64,000 nucleotides of DNA from Ignavibacteria bacterium UBA7675 (GCA_002483085.1 DLHF01000058.1:1-64000), one strand, 5' to 3'. Numbered from the stretch's first letter, positions 36,040 to 45,423 are shown. The notes: generated by a model not told the origin, from the letters alone. A program made the numbers and translations.

Positions 36040-36074
36040 AAAAAATTCCTATCCGCATAAAGCGAAAAGGAATC
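36040..36074. terminator. Bidirectional terminator between flippase and bTHX genes
   Basis: ATTCCT (36045-36050) pairs with AGGAAT (36068-36073), with an inner CGC/GCG pair. On the minus strand the stem is followed by a run of seven or eight T residues, ending the bTHX transcript. On the plus strand it is followed by CTTTTATTTG and could also serve the flippase. Confidence 0.7.
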
Positions 36075-36098
36075 TTTTATTTGTGCGCGAACGCGTGC

Positions 36099-36221
36099 TT
36101 ATGCGTTGGCCGGTTTTTCTTTCGGCACGTAGGCAGCGTTCTTTTTTACTTTTTGACGCGTTTTCCCATAGGAACCGGCAAAAATCTTGCCTTTGCGCGT
36201 CCGTTTGTCGCCCTTACCCAT
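36099..36221 (-). CDS. 30S ribosomal protein bTHX
   Basis: A 40-residue, very basic protein beginning MGKGDKRTRKGKIFAGSYGK, which matches the small ribosomal protein THX first found in Thermus ([20 protein letters not shown]) and common in Bacteroidota. It binds 16S rRNA in the head of the 30S subunit. A Shine-Dalgarno-like GGAG lies eight bases upstream of the ATG, and a terminator follows the stop. The gene is easy to miss because of its length. It is monocistronic. Confidence 0.9.
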   Translation of the reverse strand: MGKGDKRTRKGKIFAGSYGKTRQKVKKNAAYVPKEKPANA

Positions 36222-36603
36222 CAAGGTCTCCGGTTAACAATGGAACAACAGAATTATGTAAGAACTGCAAAAATAGCAACTTTTCACCGACCGTACAAGA
36301 GCTGTGAAATTTCGCAGGTGGCAAAGGATCGTATGCCCTGCAAAGAGACGGGATGTGTAGCAAGAGTGCAGGAGGCGTATTCATAGCCCAAATCCTGTGC
36401 ATGCGCTTGTTTTGCTACAGTTCGCAGTCGTCGGAGATATTGAATATTGCCATGATATGTGTCCTGAAGAGAGCAGCGTTGATCGCTAAATAAGAGATGC
36501 ACGTAAGCCGATATACCTGTCGTGCGTCCGCGTTTTGGTACAGTTGTACACTGTATGATACAAACATACGGGTGTGTACTCACCATCCACTTACCACAAG
36601 AGC
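36222..36603. other. Gap upstream of bTHX
   Basis: Presumed promoter region of the bTHX gene, plus about 300 bases in which I see nothing convincing. Several short overlapping frames exist on both strands, but none resembles a known family. The composite repeat begins at its right edge. Confidence 0.4.
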
Positions 36604-36845
36604 AGCGCTTCTGTCTCTGTTCGTGTGCTTGGCCTCTGCACCGCGCTGCATCACCGCCGCGTGCTGTTCATCCGGTTCCCCGCGCATTGTCGCATCGTTG
36701 CCTTCACCCCGTTCCTACGGCGGCAGTGCGAAGGCAAACTCGCGATAAACCGCAGAAAAGAAAAGCGAGCAGCAGAGTTCGTCCACGAGCCGGATGTGCG
36801 ACCGGCGACAGCGACTGAACATGTGGTCGAAGACGCCCGTGCCAT
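36604..36845 (+). repeat. Composite intergenic repeat A-B (plus)
   Basis: Repeat A (36604-36690): CTTCTGTCTCTG, CCTCTGCACCGCGCTGCAT and CCGCCGCGTGCTGTTC. Repeat B (36777-36845): GAGCCGGATGT, the core GCGACCGGCGACAGCG at 36798-36813, a variable segment that can form CGAC/GTCG, and GACGCCCGTGCCAT. It lies between the bTHX gene and the terminator of the outer-membrane protein gene. Confidence 0.8.
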
Positions 36846-36885
36846 ACATCTTTTTGCAGGAAATTGACCGCTGTACCCATAGGTA

Positions 36886-36920
36886 TGTAAAAACAGCCCG
36901 GACACAAGTGCCCGAGCTGT
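36886..36920 (-). terminator. Terminator downstream of the 36.9-kb outer-membrane protein
   Basis: On the minus strand an 11-bp stem (ACAGCTCGGGC with GTCCGGGCTGT, two G-T pairs) is followed by TTTTTAC. It starts about 27 bases after the stop codon and would end the TonB receptor-barrel operon. Confidence 0.8.
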
Positions 36921-36946
36921 GCTGTTGTCACCCTGGTGAACCAATA

Positions 36947-37582
36947 TTAGAACGTGCCGAACTTAAATGTAATATTACCCGATGGCCCGCTGATGTCCTT
37001 GTTGCTCATGCCTTCAAGATTGAGTCCGCTTGCAAAGCGATAACTTCCGCCTACGGCTACCCGGGCAAAAGAAGAAACATTGAGCTCTACATTGGCACCG
37101 AACTCGCCCACAAAAAAGGAGTCCGCCTGTGCATCGCTGACATTGTACGCGGTGTCGATGGTCTGGTAGTCCCACGTGTACACCGCTCCGCCAGCGCCCA
37201 GCAGCAGATTGCCAGTGAAGTGGATGAGCTTGCTGGAATTATACGTGTACTCCACCATAACTCCACCGTAGCCCATCTTTAAGTCGGATGTTTTACCGTC
37301 TATTTTCTCTACGACATCAGGAGCGGATATTCTGCTGGTAAGGCCGTAGCCGCCTCCGCCTATCATCAGCGTGTGATTGATAAACCAGCCGCCGTAGCCG
37401 CCGAGGAATAACTGTGCTTTATTGAGAATAGGCGATACTTTCATGGAAAAACACCCATAACCGCCGTTCTCAATGTCGCCGCTGAACAGCGTTTCCTGCT
37501 GCGATGCGCTTTCCGACTCCTGCGCGGAGAGTATCACTGGGCAGACAATAAACAAATACAGCATGCTGCGAAATACACTCAT
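36947..37582 (-). CDS. Exported outer-membrane barrel-like protein of unknown function
   Basis: A 211-residue protein with a signal peptide (MSVFRSMLYLFIVCPVILSA). The mature part is glycine-rich with alternating strands (LGGYGGWFINHTLMIGGGGY, MVEYTYNSSKLIHFTGNLLLG) and ends in FKFGTF, with the terminal Phe typical of outer-membrane beta-barrels. I do not recognise a specific family. It follows a TonB receptor gene by 46 bases and shares its terminator, so it may assist that receptor. Confidence 0.7.
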   Translation of the reverse strand: MSVFRSMLYLFIVCPVILSAQESESASQQETLFSGDIENGGYGCFSMKVSPILNKAQLFLGGYGGWFINHTLMIGGGGYGLTSRISAPDVVEKIDGKTSDLKMGYGGVMVEYTYNSSKLIHFTGNLLLGAGGAVYTWDYQTIDTAYNVSDAQADSFFVGEFGANVELNVSSFARVAVGGSYRFASGLNLEGMSNKDISGPSGNITFKFGTF

Positions 37583-37628
37583 AACTCACCTGTGAAGAGT
37601 AAAGCAATCGTATGTAAAATAGCAAAGA

Positions 37629-39980
37629 TTAAAATTCTACTTTCAGGCCGCCGATTGGAAAAATTCCCATCTGGTACACCTCGCGTACTTCGTCGCGCTG
37701 TACATGGTATATGCGTTCCTGTATATTTTTTTTGTCGAGAATATTCTCAATAGAAACAAAGAAAACAAGCGATACCGACTCGAAGTTTTTGCGGAAGTCG
37801 ATGCGAGCATCGAGCCGAGAATAGGCCGAATTTCTGAGGGAAAAAGGCTTGCTTTTGTCGAAATATGTACCCTTGTACTCTCGCGATTTTTCTATGTCGA
37901 CAGGTGTGTAGGGCGCACCTCCCGCTATTGTGAATTTCCCCGCCAGCTCTATGCTGAAACTGGGCATGAGCTTCCACTCGTATCCAGCAAGGATGTTTGC
38001 AATATAGCGGTTGTCGAAGGCGCCAAATCGCCATATGCCGTCGGAGCCCGTGTATTCCTGCCGGATCAGCGAGGCTGTCGCCGTGATGTAATATCCATCG
38101 GTGAATTGTTTGAAAAATGAAATTTCTGCTCCGTAGGTGCGACCCCGTCCTGAGCTTATAAGCGCCAGACCATTGCCGACTGAACCAAAGTCGGCGCCGG
38201 TATTGAGAAATGAGTACGCTGTACCGGAGTCGCGCTCTACGGGAGCATTGGAAAGTTGCTTATAGTAGCCTTCTGCTTTGAGCACAATGTCTGATGTCGG
38301 AGTAAAAGTGTAGCCCGCTACATAGTGGATGGATTGCGTCAGGCTCAGGTCCTTGTTGCCGGGAGCGCCATAGTACAGCAGCAGCGCCTGCGACTGCTTG
38401 TAGACGCCAATACCCATGTTAAACGAGTGCTGCGGTGCCGCTCGCCACGACAGCGCCAATCGGGGTTCGACAGACACATCGCCGCTCACACCGAGGTATT
38501 GCATATGCACACCCACATTGCTCGTAAGAGCTTCGTCTATGCGCCAGTTCCAGTTCGCATAGTTCAGCAATTGTCCTGTAGTACCGGATGTGTTAATCAT
38601 ATAGCGCTCGTTGGCGTCGGGCGATGTTGTTGTGCGCTCTTGGTACAATGTGTAGTATCTCAGCCGCGCCTCTACACCTCCGTCGATATAGTGTTGGGGA
38701 GTGGGCGAGTAGTGCAGCGAGTAGCGCGCGGTGTGGTATCCTTCTGTAGAGCTCGACTTCAACCAGGGAGTAATGGCTGTCACTGTATTGTTGCTGTTGG
38801 TGGTAATCGAGTCTAATGTTGTTGGATAGAATGTGTACACCGAGCCGACCAGCAGTTTGCTGTACAGATGTTCCGAAAAAATATGCTGCCATGTTGCGCC
38901 GAGCGAAGCGAGATCGGTACCTGTTTTTATATCTAAATCGCCGGTGTACACAGAATCGGCCTTGCTGGTTTCCATGTAGATGCTGCTCTTGCCGTACAGT
39001 CCGGTTAGTGTAAATCGGTCGTTGTTCGATGCTGCAATATCGAGCTTCAGCGTTGCATCCTGATAGTACGGAACCCCGTCGGCACCGAAGTCCATGCCGA
39101 GTTTTTCCATCAGGTCTAAAAAAGATTTTCTGTAGTTGACAATAAACGAGCCGTCGATGCCGGGCAATGGACCTTCGACCATAGCTTCAAGCCCGTTGAA
39201 GCCGAACTGCCCCAAAAATTCGTAGCGTTCTTTATTCCCACGGCGCATATGCAAGTCGAACACGCCCGAGGCACGGTCGCCGTATTCCGCTGGAAAAGCG
39301 CCGGTAAAAAAATCGCTATTGTCCAGCAGGTTGCTGTTGAGTGCACTGATTGGGCCGCCAGTAGCACCTTGTGTAGCAAAGTGATTGGGATTGGGGATGT
39401 CTAATCCGTCTAATCGCCACAGCAGTTCAGCAGGCGACCCGCCGCGAATAATAATATCGTTTCGCATATCGCTGGCACCGAGCACACCGGCAAAGTTCTG
39501 CGCCATGCGCGCCGGATCCCCACGGCTTCCCGCATAGCGTTCCACGTCGTCTACCGAAAACACCGTAGCGCTTACAAGCGCGGCTTCATTGATCGGAGTG
39601 GAAATACCTTTGTCGCCGGTTACGACTACTTCTTCCGACTGCATAATGCGTTCTACTAATCCTACCGACAGTATTTCTTCCTTGCCCGATGCTATCACGA
39701 TACTCCGCATCTGTGGTTCGTAGCCCACAGCGGAAATGCGAATATCGTAGCGGCCCACAGGAACTTTGTCTATTCTAAACGTGCCATCGGATTTTCCTAC
39801 CGCCCCCAGTTTTGTCGCCATAATCTGTACTGTTACCGCCGGTATTGGCTGCTGTGTACGTGCGTTGAATATTTTACCGCGCACTGTCTGGGTAGGGCCT
39901 TCCTGTGCGTACAGAAACAATACTTGTGCCGGAATCAGCAGGGCACAAAGTATCCCTGTGAGAATCGCAGAACGTCTCAT
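37629..39980 (-). CDS. TonB-dependent receptor with carboxypeptidase-like N-terminal domain
   Basis: A 783-residue receptor: a signal peptide (ending VLFLYAQ), a CarboxypepD_reg-like domain (VRGKIFNARTQQPIPAVTVQ), a plug with RGGSPAELLWRLDGLDIPNPNHF, and a barrel ending in KVEF. The plug sequence ELLWRLDGLDIPNP puts it in a receptor group different from the heme receptors elsewhere in the window, and the ligand is unknown. It is the first gene of an operon with the small barrel-like protein downstream. There is no HmuY or SusD partner. Confidence 0.87.
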   Translation of the reverse strand: MRRSAILTGILCALLIPAQVLFLYAQEGPTQTVRGKIFNARTQQPIPAVTVQIMATKLGAVGKSDGTFRIDKVPVGRYDIRISAVGYEPQMRSIVIASGKEEILSVGLVERIMQSEEVVVTGDKGISTPINEAALVSATVFSVDDVERYAGSRGDPARMAQNFAGVLGASDMRNDIIIRGGSPAELLWRLDGLDIPNPNHFATQGATGGPISALNSNLLDNSDFFTGAFPAEYGDRASGVFDLHMRRGNKERYEFLGQFGFNGLEAMVEGPLPGIDGSFIVNYRKSFLDLMEKLGMDFGADGVPYYQDATLKLDIAASNNDRFTLTGLYGKSSIYMETSKADSVYTGDLDIKTGTDLASLGATWQHIFSEHLYSKLLVGSVYTFYPTTLDSITTNSNNTVTAITPWLKSSSTEGYHTARYSLHYSPTPQHYIDGGVEARLRYYTLYQERTTTSPDANERYMINTSGTTGQLLNYANWNWRIDEALTSNVGVHMQYLGVSGDVSVEPRLALSWRAAPQHSFNMGIGVYKQSQALLLYYGAPGNKDLSLTQSIHYVAGYTFTPTSDIVLKAEGYYKQLSNAPVERDSGTAYSFLNTGADFGSVGNGLALISSGRGRTYGAEISFFKQFTDGYYITATASLIRQEYTGSDGIWRFGAFDNRYIANILAGYEWKLMPSFSIELAGKFTIAGGAPYTPVDIEKSREYKGTYFDKSKPFSLRNSAYSRLDARIDFRKNFESVSLVFFVSIENILDKKNIQERIYHVQRDEVREVYQMGIFPIGGLKVEF

Positions 39981-40006
39981 GAAAATTCCTGATAGAGAGA
40001 ATATCT

Positions 40007-40075
40007 AGGCACGGGCGGCGCTGGCAGTCCGGGCGTCGTTGTCGCCGGTCGCAAAGCCTTTCGTCTTCGCCCGCA
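40007..40075 (-). repeat. Intergenic repeat B copy (minus, solo)
   Basis: On the minus strand it has the core GCGACCGGCGACAACG (40052-40037), a variable segment and GCCGCCCGTGCC. The span from core to end is about 46 bases, against 48-49 in other copies. It lies in the 193-base gap between the TonB receptor and the anti-sigma-like gene, just upstream of the receptor start. Confidence 0.65.
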
Positions 40076-40173
40076 GTTGAATTCGCATACGAATCCCCAG
40101 CCGTTCTGTGCTTGTAAGCACGACGGTAGCTTCTCCACTTGGGCAGAGCTACATTGTTGTTATGCCGAGGGGA

Positions 40174-41349
40174 TTACAGTGACCAACCTACATTGAAATG
40201 TATCCGGGGTGATACATGCCATTTGTATTCGGTATTCTTGCCGGAGCCTACTGCACTGGCGGGTATGTACACCGGTGTTGCTGCTCCCACACCCGCTTGG
40301 AGATTGAGCGTAAAGCCCGATTCCGTCGCGAGTTTATAGCCCGCGTAGGGTATAATTGATAGTACGCGGCCATTCTCGTAAAGAAGAGTATTTTTTGCTC
40401 TGAAGTCGGTAGTACTGAACAGAACCTGAGCGCCTATCTGCAAGCCTTCGTTGAAGTCGCCAAGCGCGTAGTAATGTACCTGTGCTCCTACCAGCAGCAT
40501 CGAGTAGGAAGAATCAGAATGTCCGGCTACATTGCCCACGCCAAAGACAAGGCCGCCGCTGAGGCTGTTGCTTATCTGAAATTCGCCCTGAAGGTGCACG
40601 ATGTCGGCAGTTAATGCTGCGCCGTCCACTGTAAACGATACCTTGTGCTGCCTGCTAGCCGTACTCTGCAACAAGGGGAATTCTTCCACTGGTTGCAAGG
40701 GCTCTGGTGCTCTATGGCTTGCGATGCTTGCGCTTTCGTAGTCCTGTACGTGCAGATAGTTGGCCGCCATAATATCGCTGTTGATAGCGGCATCGGGCGA
40801 AAGCTCTTCTTCGTCCGGATGTGTACCGGATGCCACAGACATCTTGTTGTGGACTTGCTCTGCTACGCGAACTTCATGGTTTCGCCGTGCTGCAAGGTTG
40901 TTCCTATGCGCTTGCACTGCCTGCGTTGTTTCTGTGCTATTCGGCATCTGTTTTGCTGTTGTATTATCAGCCCGACGTACCGCCGAAGCACGTGTTTCTG
41001 GAACCACTTCGCCAGAAGTTACAGCGTGCGAAGTTTCGATTGTTTCGCGCTCTGCTTTGTCGGCAGCCATATCTAATGTGCCCGATCTCTGCGCTGTCGC
41101 GGTAGTTGTTGTAGGTTCCTGCTGGTGTGCTGCGTGCAGCCCGTACAGAATGCCACCCGATACAGCGAGCGCAAAGCCCATGCCCAACCACAGCATTTTA
41201 GCAGACGAGAGCGAAGCAGATACGCTTTGTTTCAGAGCGAACAGCGCACCGGATTCCCGTGCTTCCACAAGGTAATTGAGCGGTGTTGGCTTCGACTCGT
41301 GGCGCAACTGGGCAAACGCTTTTTCGATATCAATTTTTTTGTTGTTCAT
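40174..41349 (-). CDS. Putative anti-sigma membrane protein with C-terminal barrel-like domain
   Basis: A 391-residue protein. The N-terminal 50 residues or so are charged and cytoplasmic-looking, followed by one membrane helix (MLWLGMGFALAVSGGILYGL), a long low-complexity Thr/Ala/Glu linker, and a 150-residue strand-rich domain ending HFNVGWSL that resembles small outer-membrane barrels. It overlaps the ECF sigma gene by four bases, so it is very likely the partner that restrains that sigma factor. An inner-membrane anchor joined to a barrel-like domain is topologically odd: the domain may be a periplasmic beta-barrel-like sensor, or it may reach the outer membrane across the linker. No zinc-finger (ZAS) motif is seen. 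Confidence 0.65.
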   Translation of the reverse strand: MNNKKIDIEKAFAQLRHESKPTPLNYLVEARESGALFALKQSVSASLSSAKMLWLGMGFALAVSGGILYGLHAAHQQEPTTTTATAQRSGTLDMAADKAERETIETSHAVTSGEVVPETRASAVRRADNTTAKQMPNSTETTQAVQAHRNNLAARRNHEVRVAEQVHNKMSVASGTHPDEEELSPDAAINSDIMAANYLHVQDYESASIASHRAPEPLQPVEEFPLLQSTASRQHKVSFTVDGAALTADIVHLQGEFQISNSLSGGLVFGVGNVAGHSDSSYSMLLVGAQVHYYALGDFNEGLQIGAQVLFSTTDFRAKNTLLYENGRVLSIIPYAGYKLATESGFTLNLQAGVGAATPVYIPASAVGSGKNTEYKWHVSPRIHFNVGWSL

Positions 41350-41999
41350 CGCGTGGCCTCCTGCGCGATTGCTCCGTTGAAGACAGTAGAGGAAAGGGCT
41401 ACTGGCGGGTACTGGACGCGCCGCTGCTCTGCTTCCTTGTTGTGGTCAGTTGGTCTCTCTTGTTTCTGCGCTGGTTCTTCATGGCCCAGCAGGGCAGCCA
41501 GTTTCTGACGTCCGCGAGCCAGCCGCGATTTTACTCCGGAGATAGAACCACCTTGTACAGCGCAAATTTCTTCGATGGAAAAACCGGATATTTCAAAAAG
41601 AATAAGTGCTTCGCGCTGTTTGGCCGGAAGCTGTTCTATGGCGTTCAGCATCAGCTCCGTGTCTGTTGCTGTTTCGGGCGACGACGCGTTGCCATAGGTA
41701 AACTCTGCTGCATCGTTGTCGAAAATAAAAAGCCGTGCGCGCCATTCGCGGCGCTTGTGTATGCGCTTGGCAATCGTAAGCACAAAGGAAAAGAACGCTT
41801 GTGTATCTCGTACTGTCTCGAATCGCTCATACGCCTGTAGAATTGTCTCGCTCATCAGGTCATCTGCCTTGTCGCGGTTGCGAGTAAGGGCGTAGATGAA
41901 GCGGTACAGGCCATCGTACACCGGCTGCAACAGCGCCAAGAACTGCTGCTGCTTTGCTGTGGATGCCACCGGCTGTGTATGTCGTCGGAAGAGTTTCAC
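41346..41999 (-). CDS. ECF-type RNA polymerase sigma factor
   Basis: A 217-residue sigma-70 family protein with region 2 (VYDGLYRFIYALTRNRDKADDLMSETILQAYERF) and region 4 (LPAKQREALILFEISGFSIEEICAVQGGSISGVKSRLARGRQKL), each quoted here only in part of its span. The start is a GTG at 41999, because a stop lies close upstream in frame. The C-terminus has about 40 extra charged residues past region 4. It is coupled by a four-base overlap to the membrane protein downstream, presumably its anti-sigma factor. The regulon is unknown. Confidence 0.85.
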   Translation of the reverse strand: MKLFRRHTQPVASTAKQQQFLALLQPVYDGLYRFIYALTRNRDKADDLMSETILQAYERFETVRDTQAFFSFVLTIAKRIHKRREWRARLFIFDNDAAEFTYGNASSPETATDTELMLNAIEQLPAKQREALILFEISGFSIEEICAVQGGSISGVKSRLARGRQKLAALLGHEEPAQKQERPTDHNKEAEQRRVQYPPVALSSTVFNGAIAQEATR

Positions 42000-42254
42000 T
42001 CTCGGAACACCATTCTATACTTGTAAAAGCACCGTTGTGGGCTTGCTGCTCGGGCTGCTGGCTTTTGCCTATCGCCCTGCAACCTGCAATTTGCCGGTTG
42101 CGCTGCTGTAATCCCACTTTTTTTTGCGTACAGGAGAGAGGTAACGCGATGTTGGAAAAAGTTGCACGGCGTTTGAAAATAAAATACCGTTGGCTGTTCG
42201 CGATAGCAGCCGACCGCTGTTGCTGTGCGGTATCGCGGGCGTGTTCGGGCGATT

Positions 42255-42345
42255 CTGATGCGCTCCTATTGCGAAGAAGGTCGAACAGCCACGTGGCGGT
42301 CGATGCAGCGCGGTGCAGCGACCAAGCGCCAGAGCGGAGGCCGAA
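42255..42345 (-). repeat. Intergenic repeat A copy (minus, solo)
   Basis: On the minus strand it has GCGCTTCGGCC, then GGTCG-CTGCACCGCGCTGCAT-CGACC, in which the flanks pair as a 5-bp stem around the conserved core, then CCGCCACGTGGCTGTTC. It lies in the 464-base gap upstream of the ECF sigma gene and downstream of the BNR protein terminator. Nothing else is seen there apart from the expected sigma-gene promoter. Confidence 0.7.
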
Positions 42346-42404
42346 GCGCACAACATCGATCCCGAATGTCGGTACAATATCGGGTAGATTATCGGACAGT
42401 GTCT

Positions 42405-42435
42405 ATAAAAAAGAAGGGCGATCTGCCGACCGCCC
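42405..42435 (-). terminator. Terminator downstream of the BNR/T9SS gene
   Basis: On the minus strand GGGCGGTC pairs with GATCGCCC (one G-T pair) around GGCA and is followed by TTCTTTTTT. It starts about 30 bases after the stop codon. Confidence 0.85.
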
Positions 42436-42463
42436 CTAAAGTTATTCTGTATGTCTTGCCCGG

Positions 42464-44758
42464 CTATCGGGCGATGTGAAGGCGTTGGGAAAACACACCG
42501 TCTGCCGTATGAACTACCACCGTGTAGATTCCTGTGGCGAGAGTTTTTGTGCTAATGGTACACACAGAGCTGCGGGAAGTGTTGTTGAAACGAACAAGCG
42601 TTCTGCCTGTGATATCCAGCACTTCTACGCGTTGCACCAGATGCTCTGGTACTTCTACCGTAAACGCATCGGTAGCGGGGTTGGGATACAGAGCTATAGC
42701 TTGTTGCTGCAATGGTTCCGCAACGCTTACGATAGTGCTGGTGGCCTTTACTGTGTCGGTTGTGTACGTGGTCGAGCCGGTGTAGATGGCAAAGTTGCCA
42801 TAGCGGTCGAGCATGGCCGCCGTGTTTTCATTGAGAGCATCAATTTTTACGACGAACGAAGCTATCTGGCTTTTGCTGTACGGATTCCATGTATTGCCGC
42901 CGTCGGTTGTTTGTGCGATGGGATAGATGACATTTGTATTTGGGTCGGACATATAGCCTGTGGGGTTGTCCAGAAACGACATCACTGCAAACCGGTTGTT
43001 CTGAAGAGTGCTGGACAGCCCGCTGCTTATGTCGTTCCAGTTCTGTCCGCCGTCGGTTGTTTGATACAATTCGCCTCGGCAGCCGTGAACAAAGCCTGTT
43101 GTTGCACTGAAAAAGGACATGGTGCCGCAGTCGATAGAGCCGGTAATATTGTTCCAGCTTTGCCCGCGATTGGTACTGCGGAAAATTTTCCTATTATTGG
43201 TCATGGCATACCAGCTATCCATAGCTGGGAACTGCATTGTTTCGATTTGCCCGCCAATATTAGTCATATTCACCGGAGTCCAGGTCATACCGCCATCGGT
43301 AGAATAATTGACTGTCAATGAATTGAGGCTGTAGGTGACTGCGTTGTTGTTGTCGATAAAAATGATTTCCCGGACATCTTCATGATAGGTACCTGTGTGA
43401 AGATCGGCAAACGTTTGTCCGCCGTCGGTCGTATATCTGATTTTCATGTAGCCACCCTGGCCTGATGCATTATAGCCAGTACCGGTGAAAAAGAATGTGT
43501 CCTTGCTCGCGAAGTAGAAATTTTCGCCTGTGAATACTTTTCCAGAGCCATCTTTTACCTTTTTCCAGGTCAGCCCCTTGTTGGTTGTCAGCACAAGTTC
43601 GCGTCCGCTGTACACACCGCTGGATAATTTACCAACCGAGGCAACTGAGGTAGAATCATTAATCACCTGCAAAAAATGTATGCTTGGAGCGCCCGAGGTG
43701 TTTTGGGATGTGTTGATGGGGTCGGACTGTTGTACCCAGGTTTTTCCAAAATCCGTCGAGAGTGTTGTGTGGTCTTCGTCGTAGGCGATAAACGTATCAT
43801 TGCCGAGATAGCAACCTTTTCCGTCGATATTGGGCGAGGACGATACCCAGGTTGTTCCACCGTCGGACGTAGTAAATGTCGTGTAGCCGTTTGCATTTCC
43901 CGTAATAGCGAAACCTTCGGAGGCGTTCTTGAAATAGAGATAATCTGCTTTTGCCTTTGGGAAACCGGACAGCGGCGTAAAGCTGAGCCCGCCGTCGGTG
44001 GTTTTGTACACATTCTTATCGCTCGCCAGTTCTTTATTCGCTGTAATAAAGAACTCTTCGGCACTCAGGATCACAGCCATATTGATACCGTGATTATTAA
44101 AATTGTTGTTCATGCCATCGGGCGATATTTTCACAATGTTCCAGCTCATGCCCTTGTCCATGCTTTTATGCACAGTAAATTTCGACAGCCCGAAATCCCC
44201 TAGTTCTCTGCCGAAGGCGAGCATGGTGCTGCCGGACACATGATATACTTCGCCCGGCGCGCTTTCGATGCGGAAAGTGGCGCCACCATCGCGTGTTACA
44301 AGTGCTTCCTTTTCCGTGGGAGCGGAGATGGGGTGATTAAAAATATCGAAGAAGGCTGTGTTCTCATCTACTGCGATAATGCGAGCTATGGAGAAGCGGT
44401 AGAGATTCTCCGGCTGTGCTGCGTCTACGAGATATTTTCGCGACCAGTTCATTCCGCCATCGGTTGTTACAAGGATCAGCCCCGGCTGTGCTGTCGCCGC
44501 AAAGCCCGTCGTTGCATTGATAAACGCGATGTCGCGGATAGCTGCTTCCGACTGAAAGGACACTATGTGCCAGGACGCGCCTTTGTCTGGACTTTTGCGA
44601 ATAAGCCCGGCGGCATCACCAGCAAAGACAACATCTGGATTGCCGGGTTGTTGGGCAAAAGTTGTGATTGTACTGTTGGTATATCGCCATTCCAGAGTCT
44701 GGGCTCCGGCTGTAAGCGCGCATAGAAAGAATACGGCCATGAGGTTCAGTTTTTTCAT
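42464..44758 (-). CDS. Secreted BNR/YCF48-like repeat protein with T9SS sorting domain
   Basis: About 764 residues: a signal peptide (MKKLNLMAVFFLCALTAGA), a beta-propeller region with at least ten Asp-box-like repeats of the form STDGGMTWTPV, TTDGGQNWNDI and STNRGQSWNNI, and a C-terminal T9SS domain (ALYPNPATDAFTVEVPEHL, later TGRTLVRFNN). Two Met codons are adjacent. The strong Shine-Dalgarno AAGGAGG lies two bases from the first and five from the second, which favours 44758. Propellers of this kind occur in sialidase-like and sortilin-like proteins, but no catalytic residues are evident, so it is probably a surface binding or structural protein. Confidence 0.83.
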   Translation of the reverse strand: MKKLNLMAVFFLCALTAGAQTLEWRYTNSTITTFAQQPGNPDVVFAGDAAGLIRKSPDKGASWHIVSFQSEAAIRDIAFINATTGFAATAQPGLILVTTDGGMNWSRKYLVDAAQPENLYRFSIARIIAVDENTAFFDIFNHPISAPTEKEALVTRDGGATFRIESAPGEVYHVSGSTMLAFGRELGDFGLSKFTVHKSMDKGMSWNIVKISPDGMNNNFNNHGINMAVILSAEEFFITANKELASDKNVYKTTDGGLSFTPLSGFPKAKADYLYFKNASEGFAITGNANGYTTFTTSDGGTTWVSSSPNIDGKGCYLGNDTFIAYDEDHTTLSTDFGKTWVQQSDPINTSQNTSGAPSIHFLQVINDSTSVASVGKLSSGVYSGRELVLTTNKGLTWKKVKDGSGKVFTGENFYFASKDTFFFTGTGYNASGQGGYMKIRYTTDGGQTFADLHTGTYHEDVREIIFIDNNNAVTYSLNSLTVNYSTDGGMTWTPVNMTNIGGQIETMQFPAMDSWYAMTNNRKIFRSTNRGQSWNNITGSIDCGTMSFFSATTGFVHGCRGELYQTTDGGQNWNDISSGLSSTLQNNRFAVMSFLDNPTGYMSDPNTNVIYPIAQTTDGGNTWNPYSKSQIASFVVKIDALNENTAAMLDRYGNFAIYTGSTTYTTDTVKATSTIVSVAEPLQQQAIALYPNPATDAFTVEVPEHLVQRVEVLDITGRTLVRFNNTSRSSVCTISTKTLATGIYTVVVHTADGVFSQRLHIAR

Positions 44759-45423
44759 CATATCCTCCTTGAACTGTGAGAAAGTATCAGCAAGCGAACA
44801 TTGCAAGGCGCAAGTCCGTCGATACTAAATTCACAGAATAGGAGTATTTATAAAACCCGACTTTGCGGGAATTCTTACTGCGGCAGCGTTTCCGGTCTTC
44901 TTGAGGAAAGAGGAGAACCATCCTGCGGCTGTGGCTGGTACTGTGGATGTTTCGGATGGTGGCGATGCATTCCGCAAAAAAATGTACTGATATTGTTGAA
45001 TATTCTTCGGCTGACCTTGCGTGTGGTCTCTGCACCGCGCAGCATCCGGCGGCTTTCTCGCCGCCTCTCCGCCGCGTGGTTCATCGGGCTTCTTCGCAAT
45101 GGCAGATGCAGTCGATGATACAGACCGGGCAGGCGTACACGAACATCTGAGTCGCAGTAGCCATACACATCAGACAACTGTAGACAGCTTCGTATTGATT
45201 TTCCTGATGTACAGTACAACATTAACACATTGTTGAGATATTTGTGTGGCTGTAGTGCACAATTGTTTGTAGTTTCAGTGTAATCATCAAGACTCGCAAC
45301 ATCCTGAACGACCGGGCAGTCCGCAGAGCAACGACATCTGCGGACGCTTTCATCGAACATTTCAGGGCGTTGAGTACATCAGCCGCCACTAAAGCGTTCT
45401 TGCAGTCGTAGAGTTGCAGACGG
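44759..45423. other. Gap at the left border of the low-GC island
   Basis: A 665-base gap. It holds a plus-strand repeat A at 45003-45100 and then, from about 45300, an open minus-strand stretch without a recognisable product just downstream of hsdM. Base composition changes sharply at about 45,420, where the restriction operon begins. I see no tRNA or attachment repeat here. Confidence 0.4.
45003..45100 (+). repeat. Intergenic repeat A copy (plus, solo)
   Basis: GGTCTCTGCACCGCGCAGCAT, then an inserted hairpin (GGCGGC with GCCGCC around a 6-base loop), then CCGCCGCGTGGTTCATC. The hairpin sits after the core, whereas the copies at 5.7 and 28.9 kb have it before the core. It is the last backbone repeat before the low-GC island. 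Confidence 0.75.

Noticed and set aside
36252..36386. A 48-codon plus-strand frame just after the bTHX start region.
   Set aside because: It overlaps the promoter region of bTHX, has no family resemblance, and its composition is that of random reading.
45160..45423. Open minus-strand stretches just downstream of hsdM.
   Set aside because: They lack a proper start and any family resemblance, lie beyond the hsdM stop in other frames, and are interrupted by repeat DNA.
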